From assembly GCF_002761295.1 (NCBI RefSeq), contig NZ_CP017881.1, forward strand, positions 1,413,069-1,477,068: DNA of 64,000 nt, in the 5' to 3' direction. The notes under the pieces are model-generated. The model made no database searches. It was not told the DNA's origin and worked only from the letters and a program-made list of their open reading frames with translations. Within the stretch, counting starts at the first letter, position 1. Each line of letters opens with the position of its first letter. This document shows positions 25,394 to 33,420 of this stretch, in pieces. The translations under genes and the position numbers were made by a program. Source of the DNA: Methanohalophilus portucalensis (GTDB taxonomy: Archaea > Halobacteriota > Methanosarcinia > Methanosarcinales > Methanosarcinaceae).

Positions 25394-25725
25394 CAGGATT
25401 TCCCCATCAAGTTAGTGTATATGGTTGGGCAGATTCTTATTAATTCCTTTGTGTATTCAGAATTAGGTAAAATTTATCGCAAAAAATTCACAAATAGTTG
25501 GTTGAGTATCTCTTCATTGGATTTTTCTTGCTCATTCTGGGAAAGACGGTAATTGCAGAAGGGGTTTGCTCTGTTGAAAAAATTATAACTACTATGATGA
25601 AGCAGAGGAATCCGACGCACGCATTGTATCAGTAACTGTGACGGATATGTTCTTCCTAAAAAGAGACGTCAACCGGTGGGACCCTGTAAGACCAACCGAT
25701 TTCACATTAACAGGTTTGCATAAGC
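25394..25725. other. Intergenic region with possible coding remnant
   Basis: The upstream region of citrate synthase occupies the left part. On the plus strand from about 25578 an open stretch reads NYYDEAEESDARIVSVTVTD and then MFFLKRDVNRWDPVRPTDFT, which looks like real protein, but it lacks a start and runs into the antisense of the CDGSH gene. I do not recognise it; it may be gene debris. Confidence 0.25.
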
Positions 25726-26370
25726 TCAGTTTTTCTCATCCTCGAATTCAATGTACCAGTGGCTGCCATCGCAGAATGGTTTGTTTTTGGAGCCCCCGCA
25801 TCTGCACAGGCAATAGTGGTCCTGGGTCTCAGGTTCAGATCCATCAGTATCCTCAAGCTCAATATTTCCCACCACATTATAGGCATTGTCCTTCGCTACG
25901 AATACTTCTGCATTATGAGGGTAATCTTTGTGCAGCTGTCTATCTATTGTGTAGCTCAATGCTCCGGAAGGGCACATCCTTATAACCTTTGCAATCTCTT
26001 CCGGGTCTGCGCCATCAGGGTCGATCCAGGGTTCAACTCCCCTTCTGAAAACCGAAGGCAAATTATCTGTACAGTGGCCCCTGTGGGAACATACGCCACG
26101 GTTGTCATGTATAGTGATTGTTTTTCCTTTGTAAGTATCCATTTTGTCAGGAACTCGGTCTTCTTTTTTTTCCCCTGAAAAACCATTCTTCATGTGAGTG
26201 CCATCGCAAAATGGCTTGTTACCGGACCCGCCACATCTGCACATTGCAATGGTGGGCTTTGTTTCAATAAATACTCCTTTTGAATTACGAAGGGTGTTGA
26301 GATTGTTTACAATGTATGGTCCGTCTTTTGATACTTTTATAATTGTTTTGTCTTCTTTACCCATTGACAT
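25726..26370 (-). CDS. Double CDGSH iron-sulfur protein with a central divergent 4Fe-4S domain
   Basis: A 214-residue protein with three modules. The N-terminal CDGSH zinc-finger-like [2Fe-2S] site is CRCGGSGNKPFCDGTH (about 44-59). The middle is a Fer4_19-like domain with Cys residues in RGVCSHRGHCTDNLPSVF and RMCPSGALSYTI. The C-terminal second CDGSH site is CRCGGSKNKPFCDGSH. CDGSH sites bind [2Fe-2S] by three Cys and one His and are redox or cluster-transfer sites. The next gene on the same strand upstream encodes a CoA-binding protein 65 bases away. Either of the first two in-frame ATGs may be used. Confidence 0.88.
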   Translation of the reverse strand: MSMGKEDKTIIKVSKDGPYIVNNLNTLRNSKGVFIETKPTIAMCRCGGSGNKPFCDGTHMKNGFSGEKKEDRVPDKMDTYKGKTITIHDNRGVCSHRGHCTDNLPSVFRRGVEPWIDPDGADPEEIAKVIRMCPSGALSYTIDRQLHKDYPHNAEVFVAKDNAYNVVGNIELEDTDGSEPETQDHYCLCRCGGSKNKPFCDGSHWYIEFEDEKN

Positions 26371-26435
26371 TCCCCTTGCATAGACTTTTGTCTGAATAGC
26401 TTAAGTAATTATTGCGAATTAATTCTTTGTTTTAT

Positions 26436-26861
26436 TCAGTACTTTCCTGTAAATTTAGCAATTGATCTGTGCAGACCATGGATACTGAAATCCTTTCCCA
26501 GGTACATCATGGGACATTTTCCCTTGATTATCTGTATATCAGAATCCCTCATTTCCTCGATTCCTGGAGTTTCGGTACGCCAGTGTATCCAGAAATTAGA
26601 ACATCCTCTGGTTTTTAGGGACTGCACAAAGTCTGCAGGATCGGATGTTGTGATTCCCAGTACAGCATTTTCTACATTATCTGGTATGTCATCCAGACTT
26701 TTTATGTCTCCTTTATCAGGGTTAGTTGATAAATCAAAAATGTACACTTCTTTTCCTCTTTTAGTAAGTTCGTCTATGGTGTACTTCATTGCCGGTTTGG
26801 TATTGTCAGTTATTACCACAAAGGATTGTTTTTCCCAGAAATCTTCCCTTTCGTTGTCCAT
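26436..26861 (-). CDS. CoA-binding domain protein (YccU-like)
   Basis: A 141-residue protein with the CoA_binding_2 Rossmann fold: FVVITDNTKPAMKYTIDELT, then GKEVYIFDLSTNPDKGDI and the segment IPDNVENAVLGITTSDPADFVQ. Stand-alone members bind CoA but have no settled function; catalytic residues of succinyl-CoA synthetases are absent. The start has GGGAGGG-type sequence (complement of CCCTCCC) about eight bases upstream. Likely co-transcribed with the CDGSH protein. Confidence 0.75.
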   Translation of the reverse strand: MDNEREDFWEKQSFVVITDNTKPAMKYTIDELTKRGKEVYIFDLSTNPDKGDIKSLDDIPDNVENAVLGITTSDPADFVQSLKTRGCSNFWIHWRTETPGIEEMRDSDIQIIKGKCPMMYLGKDFSIHGLHRSIAKFTGKY

Positions 26862-27282
26862 GTAATCCCTCCCATCAAATAATATTGTATTCCTGGTTAA
26901 TAACAGATATTGATTTTAGAATGTACAGGTATGTATTGTATTGGAGCAGATTAGACAGAATAGTGGAAAATAGGATTGATATTTATCTTTATTTTCTGTT
27001 AACAAGTGTTTCAAGTGCAAAGAATATATTGCAACTGTACCTTTAATGTGGTTCTATGGTTATTGGTTTGTCCCACATTGACAATTGCAACTAGTTAATA
27101 TACTTAAATCTTTATTTTACTCTGTACAATTGGGTTTAAATATGTTGAATGCATATAGAGCAACGTTGTGATTGCATAATTTATTATCAGGAATTGGTTT
27201 TGTTTTGAGGATAATTTGTATTAATCCCGTCTTCTGATTACTAAAATAAAATTCCTTCATAAAATCTAAATGAGGTATCAAT
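26862..27282. other. Divergent intergenic region upstream of aIF1A
   Basis: About 420 AT-rich bases containing the promoters of the leftward CoA-binding gene and the rightward aIF1A gene. I see no gene, strong hairpin or repeat in it. Confidence 0.5.
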
Positions 27283-27618
27283 CTGGCTTATAACAACTAT
27301 AATAAAAATAAGAATAAGAATAAACAGCAGAGCGAGGGTGCACAATTTACTAAAGTCCGGACTCCGCGTAAGGACAGGAATGAAATTGTTGCTACAGTAT
27401 CCAGGATGCTTGGAGGCAAAAGGCTTGACCTTCAATGTATGGATGGCGTTGTAAGAATGGGAAGAATTCCCGGTTCCCGTAAAAGGCGTATGAGAATAAG
27501 GGAAGGTGACGTGGTCCTTGCAGTACCTTGGGACATTCAGGATTCAAAAGCCGATGTCGTCTGGAAATACAGAAGACAGGAAGTCGCCTGGCTTCAGAAA
27601 AAAGGTTATCTGAAATAA
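27283..27618 (+). CDS. eif1A: Translation initiation factor aIF1A, apparent CTG start
   Basis: aIF1A binds the small subunit A site and promotes scanning or start selection. The OB-fold core is clear: [20 protein letters not shown], then [20 protein letters not shown] and [20 protein letters not shown]. The Asn/Lys-rich N-terminal tail ([14 protein letters not shown]) is typical. In this frame no ATG, GTG or TTG exists between the TGA at 27271 and Met well inside the OB fold. CTG 27283 is the best start: GAGGT lies six bases upstream and the product begins MAYNNYN (111 residues). A near-cognate start on an initiation factor recalls IF3, which regulates itself through AUU; that parallel is inference. 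Confidence 0.9.
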   Translation: MAYNNYNKNKNKNKQQSEGAQFTKVRTPRKDRNEIVATVSRMLGGKRLDLQCMDGVVRMGRIPGSRKRRMRIREGDVVLAVPWDIQDSKADVVWKYRRQEVAWLQKKGYLK

Positions 27619-27639
27619 TTTTCACTTAATGTGTTGCAG

Positions 27640-27659
27640 GGATGGAGTTTTTTCCATCC
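27640..27659 (+). terminator. Terminator hairpin after aIF1A
   Basis: GGATGGA (27640-27646) pairs perfectly with TCCATCC (27653-27659); the loop is GTTTTT. It lies 22 bases after the stop codon. Confidence 0.6.
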
Positions 27660-27817
27660 ATTCACGCAATCAGTTTTTAATTAGACACCATTTTAGGCTT
27701 GTCTGGCTGTGCTTTTTTGTCTGGATTTGAGTTATACAACGTTGTTCTATTTACAAATATCTACCATAAACAATATATTTTATGACTTTTATTTCTTGAT
27801 AAGGAGTATTCACTATA

Positions 27818-28894
27818 ATGAGTGAAGAATGGAAAGATCAAATTACTAATCAAATTAATTCTCTTGAAAAGCTCGAAGAAATAATCAATCTAACTGAATC
27901 TGAAAGGGAAGCCATAAAAACCCTTGATACACACTGGGGTACTACACCTTATTTTGCTTCCCTTATGGACAAGGATGATCCGGAGTGTCCAATCAGAAAA
28001 CAGGTTGTCCCATCCCTTCAGGAAACTCATAACAGGTATGGGATGAAAGATTACCTTGTCTGGAAAGAAAACAGGGCCACCGAAGAAGTACGGCCTGATA
28101 GTATAGCCAGACAGTATAAGGACAGGGTCGCATTCACAGTTTTCCAGAAATGCGGTATCTATTGTCGCCATTGTTTCAGGAAAGAACTGGTTGTGAGTAA
28201 TGATCTGAAACTGGACTTTAATGTGGATGATGGTATTGAATGGATTCGCCAGCATCCTGAGGTACGGGACGTTCTGATAACGGGTGGGGATCCTCTCCTT
28301 TTATCCGATGAAAAGATTGAATATATTATTGGAAGTCTTCGGGATATTCCTCATGTTGAGATGATCCGTATTGGCTCACGTTTGCCTATAGTTTTGCCTC
28401 ACCGGATTACTGATAATCTGAAAAGGATATTGGGTGGGTATCATGATGTGCCAATTTGGCTGAATACCCAGTGCAATCATCCCAAAGAGATTACTGATAA
28501 AACAAAACGTGCGGTCTATGATCTTGTATCTGCAGGTGTTAATGTAGGTAATCAGGCCGTATTGTTGAAAGGCATAAATGATGATGTGCAAACCATAAGG
28601 GATTTGCATCAGAAATTATTGACTGCAAGAATCAGACCATATTATCTGTTCTACTGTGAACCTGCACCGGGAATCGATCATTTCCGTACTCCTGTAGAAA
28701 AAGGTGCGGAATTGATACGCGATGGTCTGCGTGGACACACAACAGGACTTGCTCAGCCAATGTATGTAATTGCAACCAACGTTGGTAAAATTCCTTTGAT
28801 GCCGGATTATTATATGGTAGATAAAGATGAGGAAAAATATGTTCTCAGGAACCATCGGGGTGAATTAACGGAAATCCCGAATATACCCGAGTAA
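27818..28894 (+). CDS. KamA-family radical SAM aminomutase, substrate uncertain
   Basis: A 358-residue PLP and SAM radical enzyme of the lysine 2,3-aminomutase family. The SAM cluster motif CGIYCRHC is at residues 112-119 (C-x3-C-x2-C), followed by ITGGDPLLLSDEKI and RIGSRLPIVLPHRIT. The PLP lysine is within NQAVLLKGIN or the later VGKIPLMPDYY segment. In lysine-specific enzymes a VVDAPGGGGK motif carries a lysine-binding Asp; here the equivalent is VIATNVGK, without it. The second lysine-binding Asp before LRN also appears changed (KDEEKYVLRN). No acetyltransferase gene (ablB) follows, so beta-glutamate synthesis or another substrate is as likely as N-acetyl-beta-lysine. Such products are known compatible solutes of halophilic methanogens. 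Confidence 0.82.
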   Translation: MSEEWKDQITNQINSLEKLEEIINLTESEREAIKTLDTHWGTTPYFASLMDKDDPECPIRKQVVPSLQETHNRYGMKDYLVWKENRATEEVRPDSIARQYKDRVAFTVFQKCGIYCRHCFRKELVVSNDLKLDFNVDDGIEWIRQHPEVRDVLITGGDPLLLSDEKIEYIIGSLRDIPHVEMIRIGSRLPIVLPHRITDNLKRILGGYHDVPIWLNTQCNHPKEITDKTKRAVYDLVSAGVNVGNQAVLLKGINDDVQTIRDLHQKLLTARIRPYYLFYCEPAPGIDHFRTPVEKGAELIRDGLRGHTTGLAQPMYVIATNVGKIPLMPDYYMVDKDEEKYVLRNHRGELTEIPNIPE

Positions 28895-28920
28895 AAAGGA
28901 AATGTTTCTTCAGGTTATAC

Positions 28921-28940
28921 GGTGTCAGTTCGCTGGCACC
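28921..28940 (+). terminator. Hairpin with TTCG loop after the aminomutase gene
   Basis: GGTGTCAG pairs with CTGGCACC (one G-T pair) around a TTCG tetraloop, an especially stable RNA fold, followed by a T-rich tract. It lies 27 bases past the stop codon. Confidence 0.65.
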
Positions 28941-29273
28941 AATGTTTTATAATATTTATATATTTATCATAATTGTCTATTTTTTAAATTATTAATAAGC
29001 TCTATTTTATATTCAGCTTAAATAAATTTAATTTATGGGTTTCTTACGCGATAAGTATATATATTAAACTTAATCTTTAGCACTCGCTCCAAAGGGAGGG
29101 ATTTTGCTTGTATCCCTCCTCCAGTTCATTTACAGTTTTCCATCATTTTCGGCGGTTGTCAGAGCATACTCTATTCTGTTAATTATTCAGGGGTTAAATT
29201 TATATTTCATTATTCTAATTGTTCGATAAATTGACTATTTGTAATATGAAATATGGTGTGGAGTTGTTGTTAA
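28941..29273. other. Intergenic region with a hairpin near the MarR gene
   Basis: The only clear structure is GGAGGGAT (29095-29102) pairing with ATCCCTCC (29112-29119) around a nine-base loop. The 5' arm resembles a ribosome site but no gene follows it. The rest is AT-rich and presumably contains the MarR promoter. Confidence 0.45.
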
Positions 29274-29756
29274 TTGGAAGATGCTCATTCATCTATGAAG
29301 GAACTTGCAGAACTGAAACTGGAATATGATATCTTGTCCAGGAAGGTTCTTTATGATGTTGTGGAAAAAGTTTTTGATAACAAGTCCGAGCCGTTACCAA
29401 ATTTGAAAAATCGTAATCATGCAATCCTTATCCTCGGTCGTGAAAAGGAGATGATGCCTTCCACTCTTGCCAGGTTCCTGAATCTGAAAAAAAGCAGTGT
29501 GACAAGCATTATTGATTCCCTTGAGATGGACGGCCTGGTAAAAAGGACAGCTGATCCCATGGACCGGAGAAAAATATGGATATCTTTAACCTCCTCTGGT
29601 TACAGGTATATGGATGTTCTTGAAGGCTGTGTGGAGAAATTCGTCAATGTCATGCTGGAAGGGCTTGAAGAGGATGAAATTGAAGAAATGCTGCAAAGTA
29701 TGCGTTCGGTAGTAAATCTGGAACGAAAAATATCTGCCTATGTGTCAGATAATTAA
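29274..29756 (+). CDS. MarR family transcriptional regulator
   Basis: A 160-residue winged-helix protein. The core lies at residues about 40-115: ILGREKEMMPSTLARFLNLK (first helices), SSVTSIIDSLEMDGLVKRTA (recognition helix) and DRRKIWISLTSSG (wing), flanked by long dimerisation helices. MarR proteins usually repress neighbouring efflux genes until a small molecule binds. The downstream RND exporter and two envelope proteins on the same strand make it the probable local regulator. Translation seems to start at TTG 29274. About 165 bases separate it from the exporter gene. Confidence 0.88.
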   Translation: MEDAHSSMKELAELKLEYDILSRKVLYDVVEKVFDNKSEPLPNLKNRNHAILILGREKEMMPSTLARFLNLKKSSVTSIIDSLEMDGLVKRTADPMDRRKIWISLTSSGYRYMDVLEGCVEKFVNVMLEGLEEDEIEEMLQSMRSVVNLERKISAYVSDN

Positions 29757-29921
29757 TATAATTGGTATAAATGGAGTATTTCTATTAATAAATGAGAAAT
29801 TATATATAGAAGAATTACATGGTCCAGTCCGTCAATATATAGTCGGGCACCTATATACAAGAAATCCAACATATTTGAATATTAATTTATAAGCTGCATA
29901 AATAAAAAGGAGCGATTCCCT

Positions 29922-32300
29922 ATTAAAAACATCTTTGAGAAACTGGGTATTTTCATAGAGGATCATGCGATTGCCATTCTGATAATTGCAATGTTACTTG
30001 TTCTTGTTTCATTTGAAGGTGCTCAGCTGATCAAGATGGAATCGGGTACAGAAACATTTGTAGATAAAGATTCGCAGTTGTACCAGAATTATGATCATCT
30101 TTATCTGAGCCTTTTCAGTAAGGAAGCCATCGTTGTTATGGTGGAAGGGGGTGATGTACAGGATAGGGCTTTACTGGAAGCGATCGATCGTCTGGATAGT
30201 ATGTCGTCTTCTATACCGGGTGTGCTGAATACGCAAAGTGCTTCTTCGGTTGTAAAGGAAGCCAACAATCTGGAAAACGGAAGATTTGAGATCCCGCAAA
30301 ATGATGAACAGTTGTCCGAATTAATTCCTTATATTCCATCGTCCCTGTCTCCGGATAAAACCCATACACTTGTTTATATTGAAATGGCAGGAGATACCAG
30401 TGAGATCCGAAAACAGGAAATTCTTCGTGAAGTTGAAACCTCGGTCGATCTGGCAGAGTTTCCTCCAGGGTACAATTTTATCGTCACCGGTGATCCTGCC
30501 TTTGAGATAGGGATGAATAATGAAATGATGTCCAGTATGGGTGTTTTACTCTTGCTCTCTGCCTTTTTGATGGTCATTGTTCTCTATCTTGTATTCAGAC
30601 ACGTAAGATGGAGATTGATGCCCCTTGCAATTGTGCTTCTGGGAATAATCTATACATTCGGTGCAATGGGTTATCTTGGTATTCCCATGACAATGGTTTC
30701 CATGGCAGCATTTCCGGTACTTATTGGGTTGGGAATCGATTATGCCATACAGTTCCATAACCGTATAGAGGAAGAACTGGATAGAGGTGAATCCCCCAAA
30801 GAAGCTGTTATTGACACGATCAAACATACCGGTCCGGCTGTCATGATTGCGCTTACAATCACATCACTTGGCTTTGTTTCTCTTGCGACTTCTACAGTAC
30901 CTATGGTACAGGATTTTGCAAAACTTCTTCTTATTGGTGTGTTTATGTGTTTCATGTCCTCTCTTTTTGTAGGTGTGACTGTTATATACGGGCTTGATAC
31001 CTTTGCAAAAAAAAGACAGGAAAAGGCAAAGAAGCACCATGTCGACTCCTTACGTCACAGGCTTATCACACGCAGGTTCAAAAAATCTGGCAAAAAACAA
31101 ACCAGCACTGATTCAGGCGGCTTTATTGACAATACCCTGCGTTCGGTTGCGACTTTTACAATGAAACATCCCGTACCTGTACTCATCATTGCAGGTTTGA
31201 TCTGTGTAAACGGTCTCTACACAGATACCTTTGTGCCTATCCAGACAGACACTGAAACGTTTGTGCCGGAGGACATGCCTGCCCTCATAGACCTTCAACA
31301 TCTCGGGGATATTACAGGGGGGGATGATGAGCTCAACATAATCATAAAGACTTCAAATATTGCAGATCCGGACCTTTTAGATTGGGTTGATAAATTCAGC
31401 CGGCATGAAGTTGATAATCGTGAGAATATCTATGGAGCCACAAGTCTGGCTACCCTTGTCAAATCGAATAATGGTGGAGTGCTTCCGGATTCAGAGGAAG
31501 GGGTGAGGCATGTTCTTTCAAAGATTCCTGATTCAGCAAAGGAGCGATACATCAGTGGCCAGAATATAATGGTCGTCAACCTCAACATTGGTGATGCTAT
31601 GAGCGGTCTGGGACTGGAAGGTATCGAAACTCTTGCCAACGTAATTGAAAACGATATTCAGTGGCTTGCTCCTCCACCAGATGTAAGTGTGACAATCACG
31701 GGTCATTCCTTTGTGTTTATCGAGGTCATAGGTGCCCTTACATCTGGAAGGATTTTCATGACCTATCTGGGTCTTGGAATGGTTTTCGCCGGTCTGCTTT
31801 TAATATATAGGGATCTCCTGAAAGCCTTTGTACCCGTCATAACTATGTTTATGGTTATTGGGTGGACTGGAGGGCTTATGTACTATCTGAATATGGAATA
31901 TACGCCGATGACCGCGACCCTTGGAGCTCTGATATTGGGGGTTGGTTCGGAATATGCCGTACTTATGATGGAGCGCTACTTTGAGGAGAGGGAAAAGGGT
32001 GCTCTACCGGAAGCAGCTATGTGTGAAGCCAGTGTTAAGATCGGCAAGGCTATCGTTACTTCCGGGTTGACCACATTATTTGGTTTCCTGGCACTGGTTG
32101 CTTCTGCTTTTGGTATTATAAGCAGCTTTGGTATTATTACTGTAATCGATGTTGCCCTTGCTCTGATTGCTACATTTGTCATATTCCCTCCCGTAATTGT
32201 GACCCTGGACAAATGGAGGGAAAAACACAGAGCAAAAAAAGCGGGTCATAATCTGAATTCATCTGCAAATAATCTTCAAACAGGGGCTGATATCACATGA
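29922..32300 (+). CDS. RND/MMPL superfamily exporter (HAE3 type), apparent ATT start
   Basis: A large membrane exporter with two repeats, each a transmembrane helix, a big extracytoplasmic loop and a sterol-sensing-like five-helix bundle. The paired motifs FPVLIGLGIDYAIQF (first half) and GALILGVGSEYAVLM (second half) carry the acidic proton-relay positions. The open frame extends upstream of the first ATG (29991) through ...FEKLGIFIEDHAIAILII..., which is needed for the first membrane helix. The only start with a ribosome site (AAGGAG at 29907-29912) is ATT at 29922, giving 792 residues. The next gene overlaps by four bases. HAE3 proteins in archaea are thought to move lipids or hydrophobic compounds. 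Confidence 0.9.
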   Translation: MKNIFEKLGIFIEDHAIAILIIAMLLVLVSFEGAQLIKMESGTETFVDKDSQLYQNYDHLYLSLFSKEAIVVMVEGGDVQDRALLEAIDRLDSMSSSIPGVLNTQSASSVVKEANNLENGRFEIPQNDEQLSELIPYIPSSLSPDKTHTLVYIEMAGDTSEIRKQEILREVETSVDLAEFPPGYNFIVTGDPAFEIGMNNEMMSSMGVLLLLSAFLMVIVLYLVFRHVRWRLMPLAIVLLGIIYTFGAMGYLGIPMTMVSMAAFPVLIGLGIDYAIQFHNRIEEELDRGESPKEAVIDTIKHTGPAVMIALTITSLGFVSLATSTVPMVQDFAKLLLIGVFMCFMSSLFVGVTVIYGLDTFAKKRQEKAKKHHVDSLRHRLITRRFKKSGKKQTSTDSGGFIDNTLRSVATFTMKHPVPVLIIAGLICVNGLYTDTFVPIQTDTETFVPEDMPALIDLQHLGDITGGDDELNIIIKTSNIADPDLLDWVDKFSRHEVDNRENIYGATSLATLVKSNNGGVLPDSEEGVRHVLSKIPDSAKERYISGQNIMVVNLNIGDAMSGLGLEGIETLANVIENDIQWLAPPPDVSVTITGHSFVFIEVIGALTSGRIFMTYLGLGMVFAGLLLIYRDLLKAFVPVITMFMVIGWTGGLMYYLNMEYTPMTATLGALILGVGSEYAVLMMERYFEEREKGALPEAAMCEASVKIGKAIVTSGLTTLFGFLALVASAFGIISSFGIITVIDVALALIATFVIFPPVIVTLDKWREKHRAKKAGHNLNSSANNLQTGADIT

Positions 32301-33397
32301 GTAGAACCCAACACAAGACAAATAATTTCAGAAGACAAATGGTCTTTCTGTCCCTGATCTCAGTAATACTGCTTGCAACTCTATTTATTGGTGTGACTAC
32401 GGCCCAATCGAAAGAGTACATTCCCCCAACTTATGAATATACTACAAATTATTACCGGGGTTATGGTGTGCCGGATATTCACGCTTCAGTAGTAGGGGAC
32501 ACTTATTTTGATCGGGGTGAAACAGCCAATGTCAATGTTATTCTCTCTAACAGGGGTATTTTGCATGGCTTTAAATCCGTCACAGACGTGGAGGGTGATA
32601 AGGCCAAACAAGCCCTTGCCATGAAAGAGCTTGAATATGAAACAAAACGCACAATTGCTTACGGTATAAAGGCCAGTCTTGTTTCCCCCAATGATTATAT
32701 AGAGATCGAATCTTCGACCAATGGCCAGATCCTGGAAAAATTGGTTCCTGGAAATTTGCCCTTGCGTCCTATGACATTCACTATTGAAATTTCGGATAAT
32801 GCTCCAGCAGGGGACTATATTCTCTTCCTCCCTGTAAGTTATGAGTATCAGGAGGATGTCCGTATGACAGGTGGCCGGACTATTCAGCTAGGTCTGCCTG
32901 ACATGGATCATGCTACCTACTATAATAATTCGAATATAACTCTGCAAATACCGATCCATGTAGAAAAGGAAGCAGAATTTGAAGTCGTTGATGTCGATGG
33001 AGAGCTGGTTGCCGGTGAAGAAAGCCTAATAGAGGTGACTTATCGCAATGTGGGTGAGTTGACCGCGGAGGGTGCTCTTGCCAGGGTGGTCGTCATGGAT
33101 CCCTTAAGTATCGGCAGTTCTACCGCATCGCTGGGTACTCTTGAACCGGGCGAAGAACATACAGTTTCATTTAATGTGAATTCAGAAGTTATGGCTGTTG
33201 TCAAAGAATATGCAATAGACAGTGAGATACGCTATATAGATGAGGATGGGGATTACGCATTTTCTGATAACATGAAAATAAATGTCCCAATGCAATCATC
33301 AGATAAATGGATTGGTATCACCCAGATTTCACTTTTATTGACTCTTTTGATAACCATATATCTTGTAGTTGACAGTATCCGTAAAAAGAAAAAGTAA
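32297..33397 (+). CDS. COG1361-type envelope protein, first of a pair
   Basis: A 366-residue surface protein. An N-terminal signal or anchor helix (FLSLISVILLATLFIGVTTA, about 18-37) precedes beta-rich domains with the COG1361 pattern of Ig-like repeats (VNVILSNRGILHGFKSV; LIEVTYRNVGELTAEGALAR). It ends in a C-terminal membrane helix (ISLLLTLLITIYLVVDSI) and basic KKKK tail. COG1361 proteins are habitually encoded next to archaeal HAE3 exporters and may work like periplasmic adaptors; that role is inferred. The start ATGA overlaps the exporter stop, so the two are translationally coupled. Confidence 0.82.
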   Translation: MSRTQHKTNNFRRQMVFLSLISVILLATLFIGVTTAQSKEYIPPTYEYTTNYYRGYGVPDIHASVVGDTYFDRGETANVNVILSNRGILHGFKSVTDVEGDKAKQALAMKELEYETKRTIAYGIKASLVSPNDYIEIESSTNGQILEKLVPGNLPLRPMTFTIEISDNAPAGDYILFLPVSYEYQEDVRMTGGRTIQLGLPDMDHATYYNNSNITLQIPIHVEKEAEFEVVDVDGELVAGEESLIEVTYRNVGELTAEGALARVVVMDPLSIGSSTASLGTLEPGEEHTVSFNVNSEVMAVVKEYAIDSEIRYIDEDGDYAFSDNMKINVPMQSSDKWIGITQISLLLTLLITIYLVVDSIRKKKK

Positions 33398-33420
33398 CTC
33401 TGGAAAGGAGAGGAGTGACC

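Noticed and set aside
27818-28894. Firm call as lysine 2,3-aminomutase (ablA)
   Set aside because: The lysine-binding motif is altered and the partner acetyltransferase is absent, so the substrate was left open.
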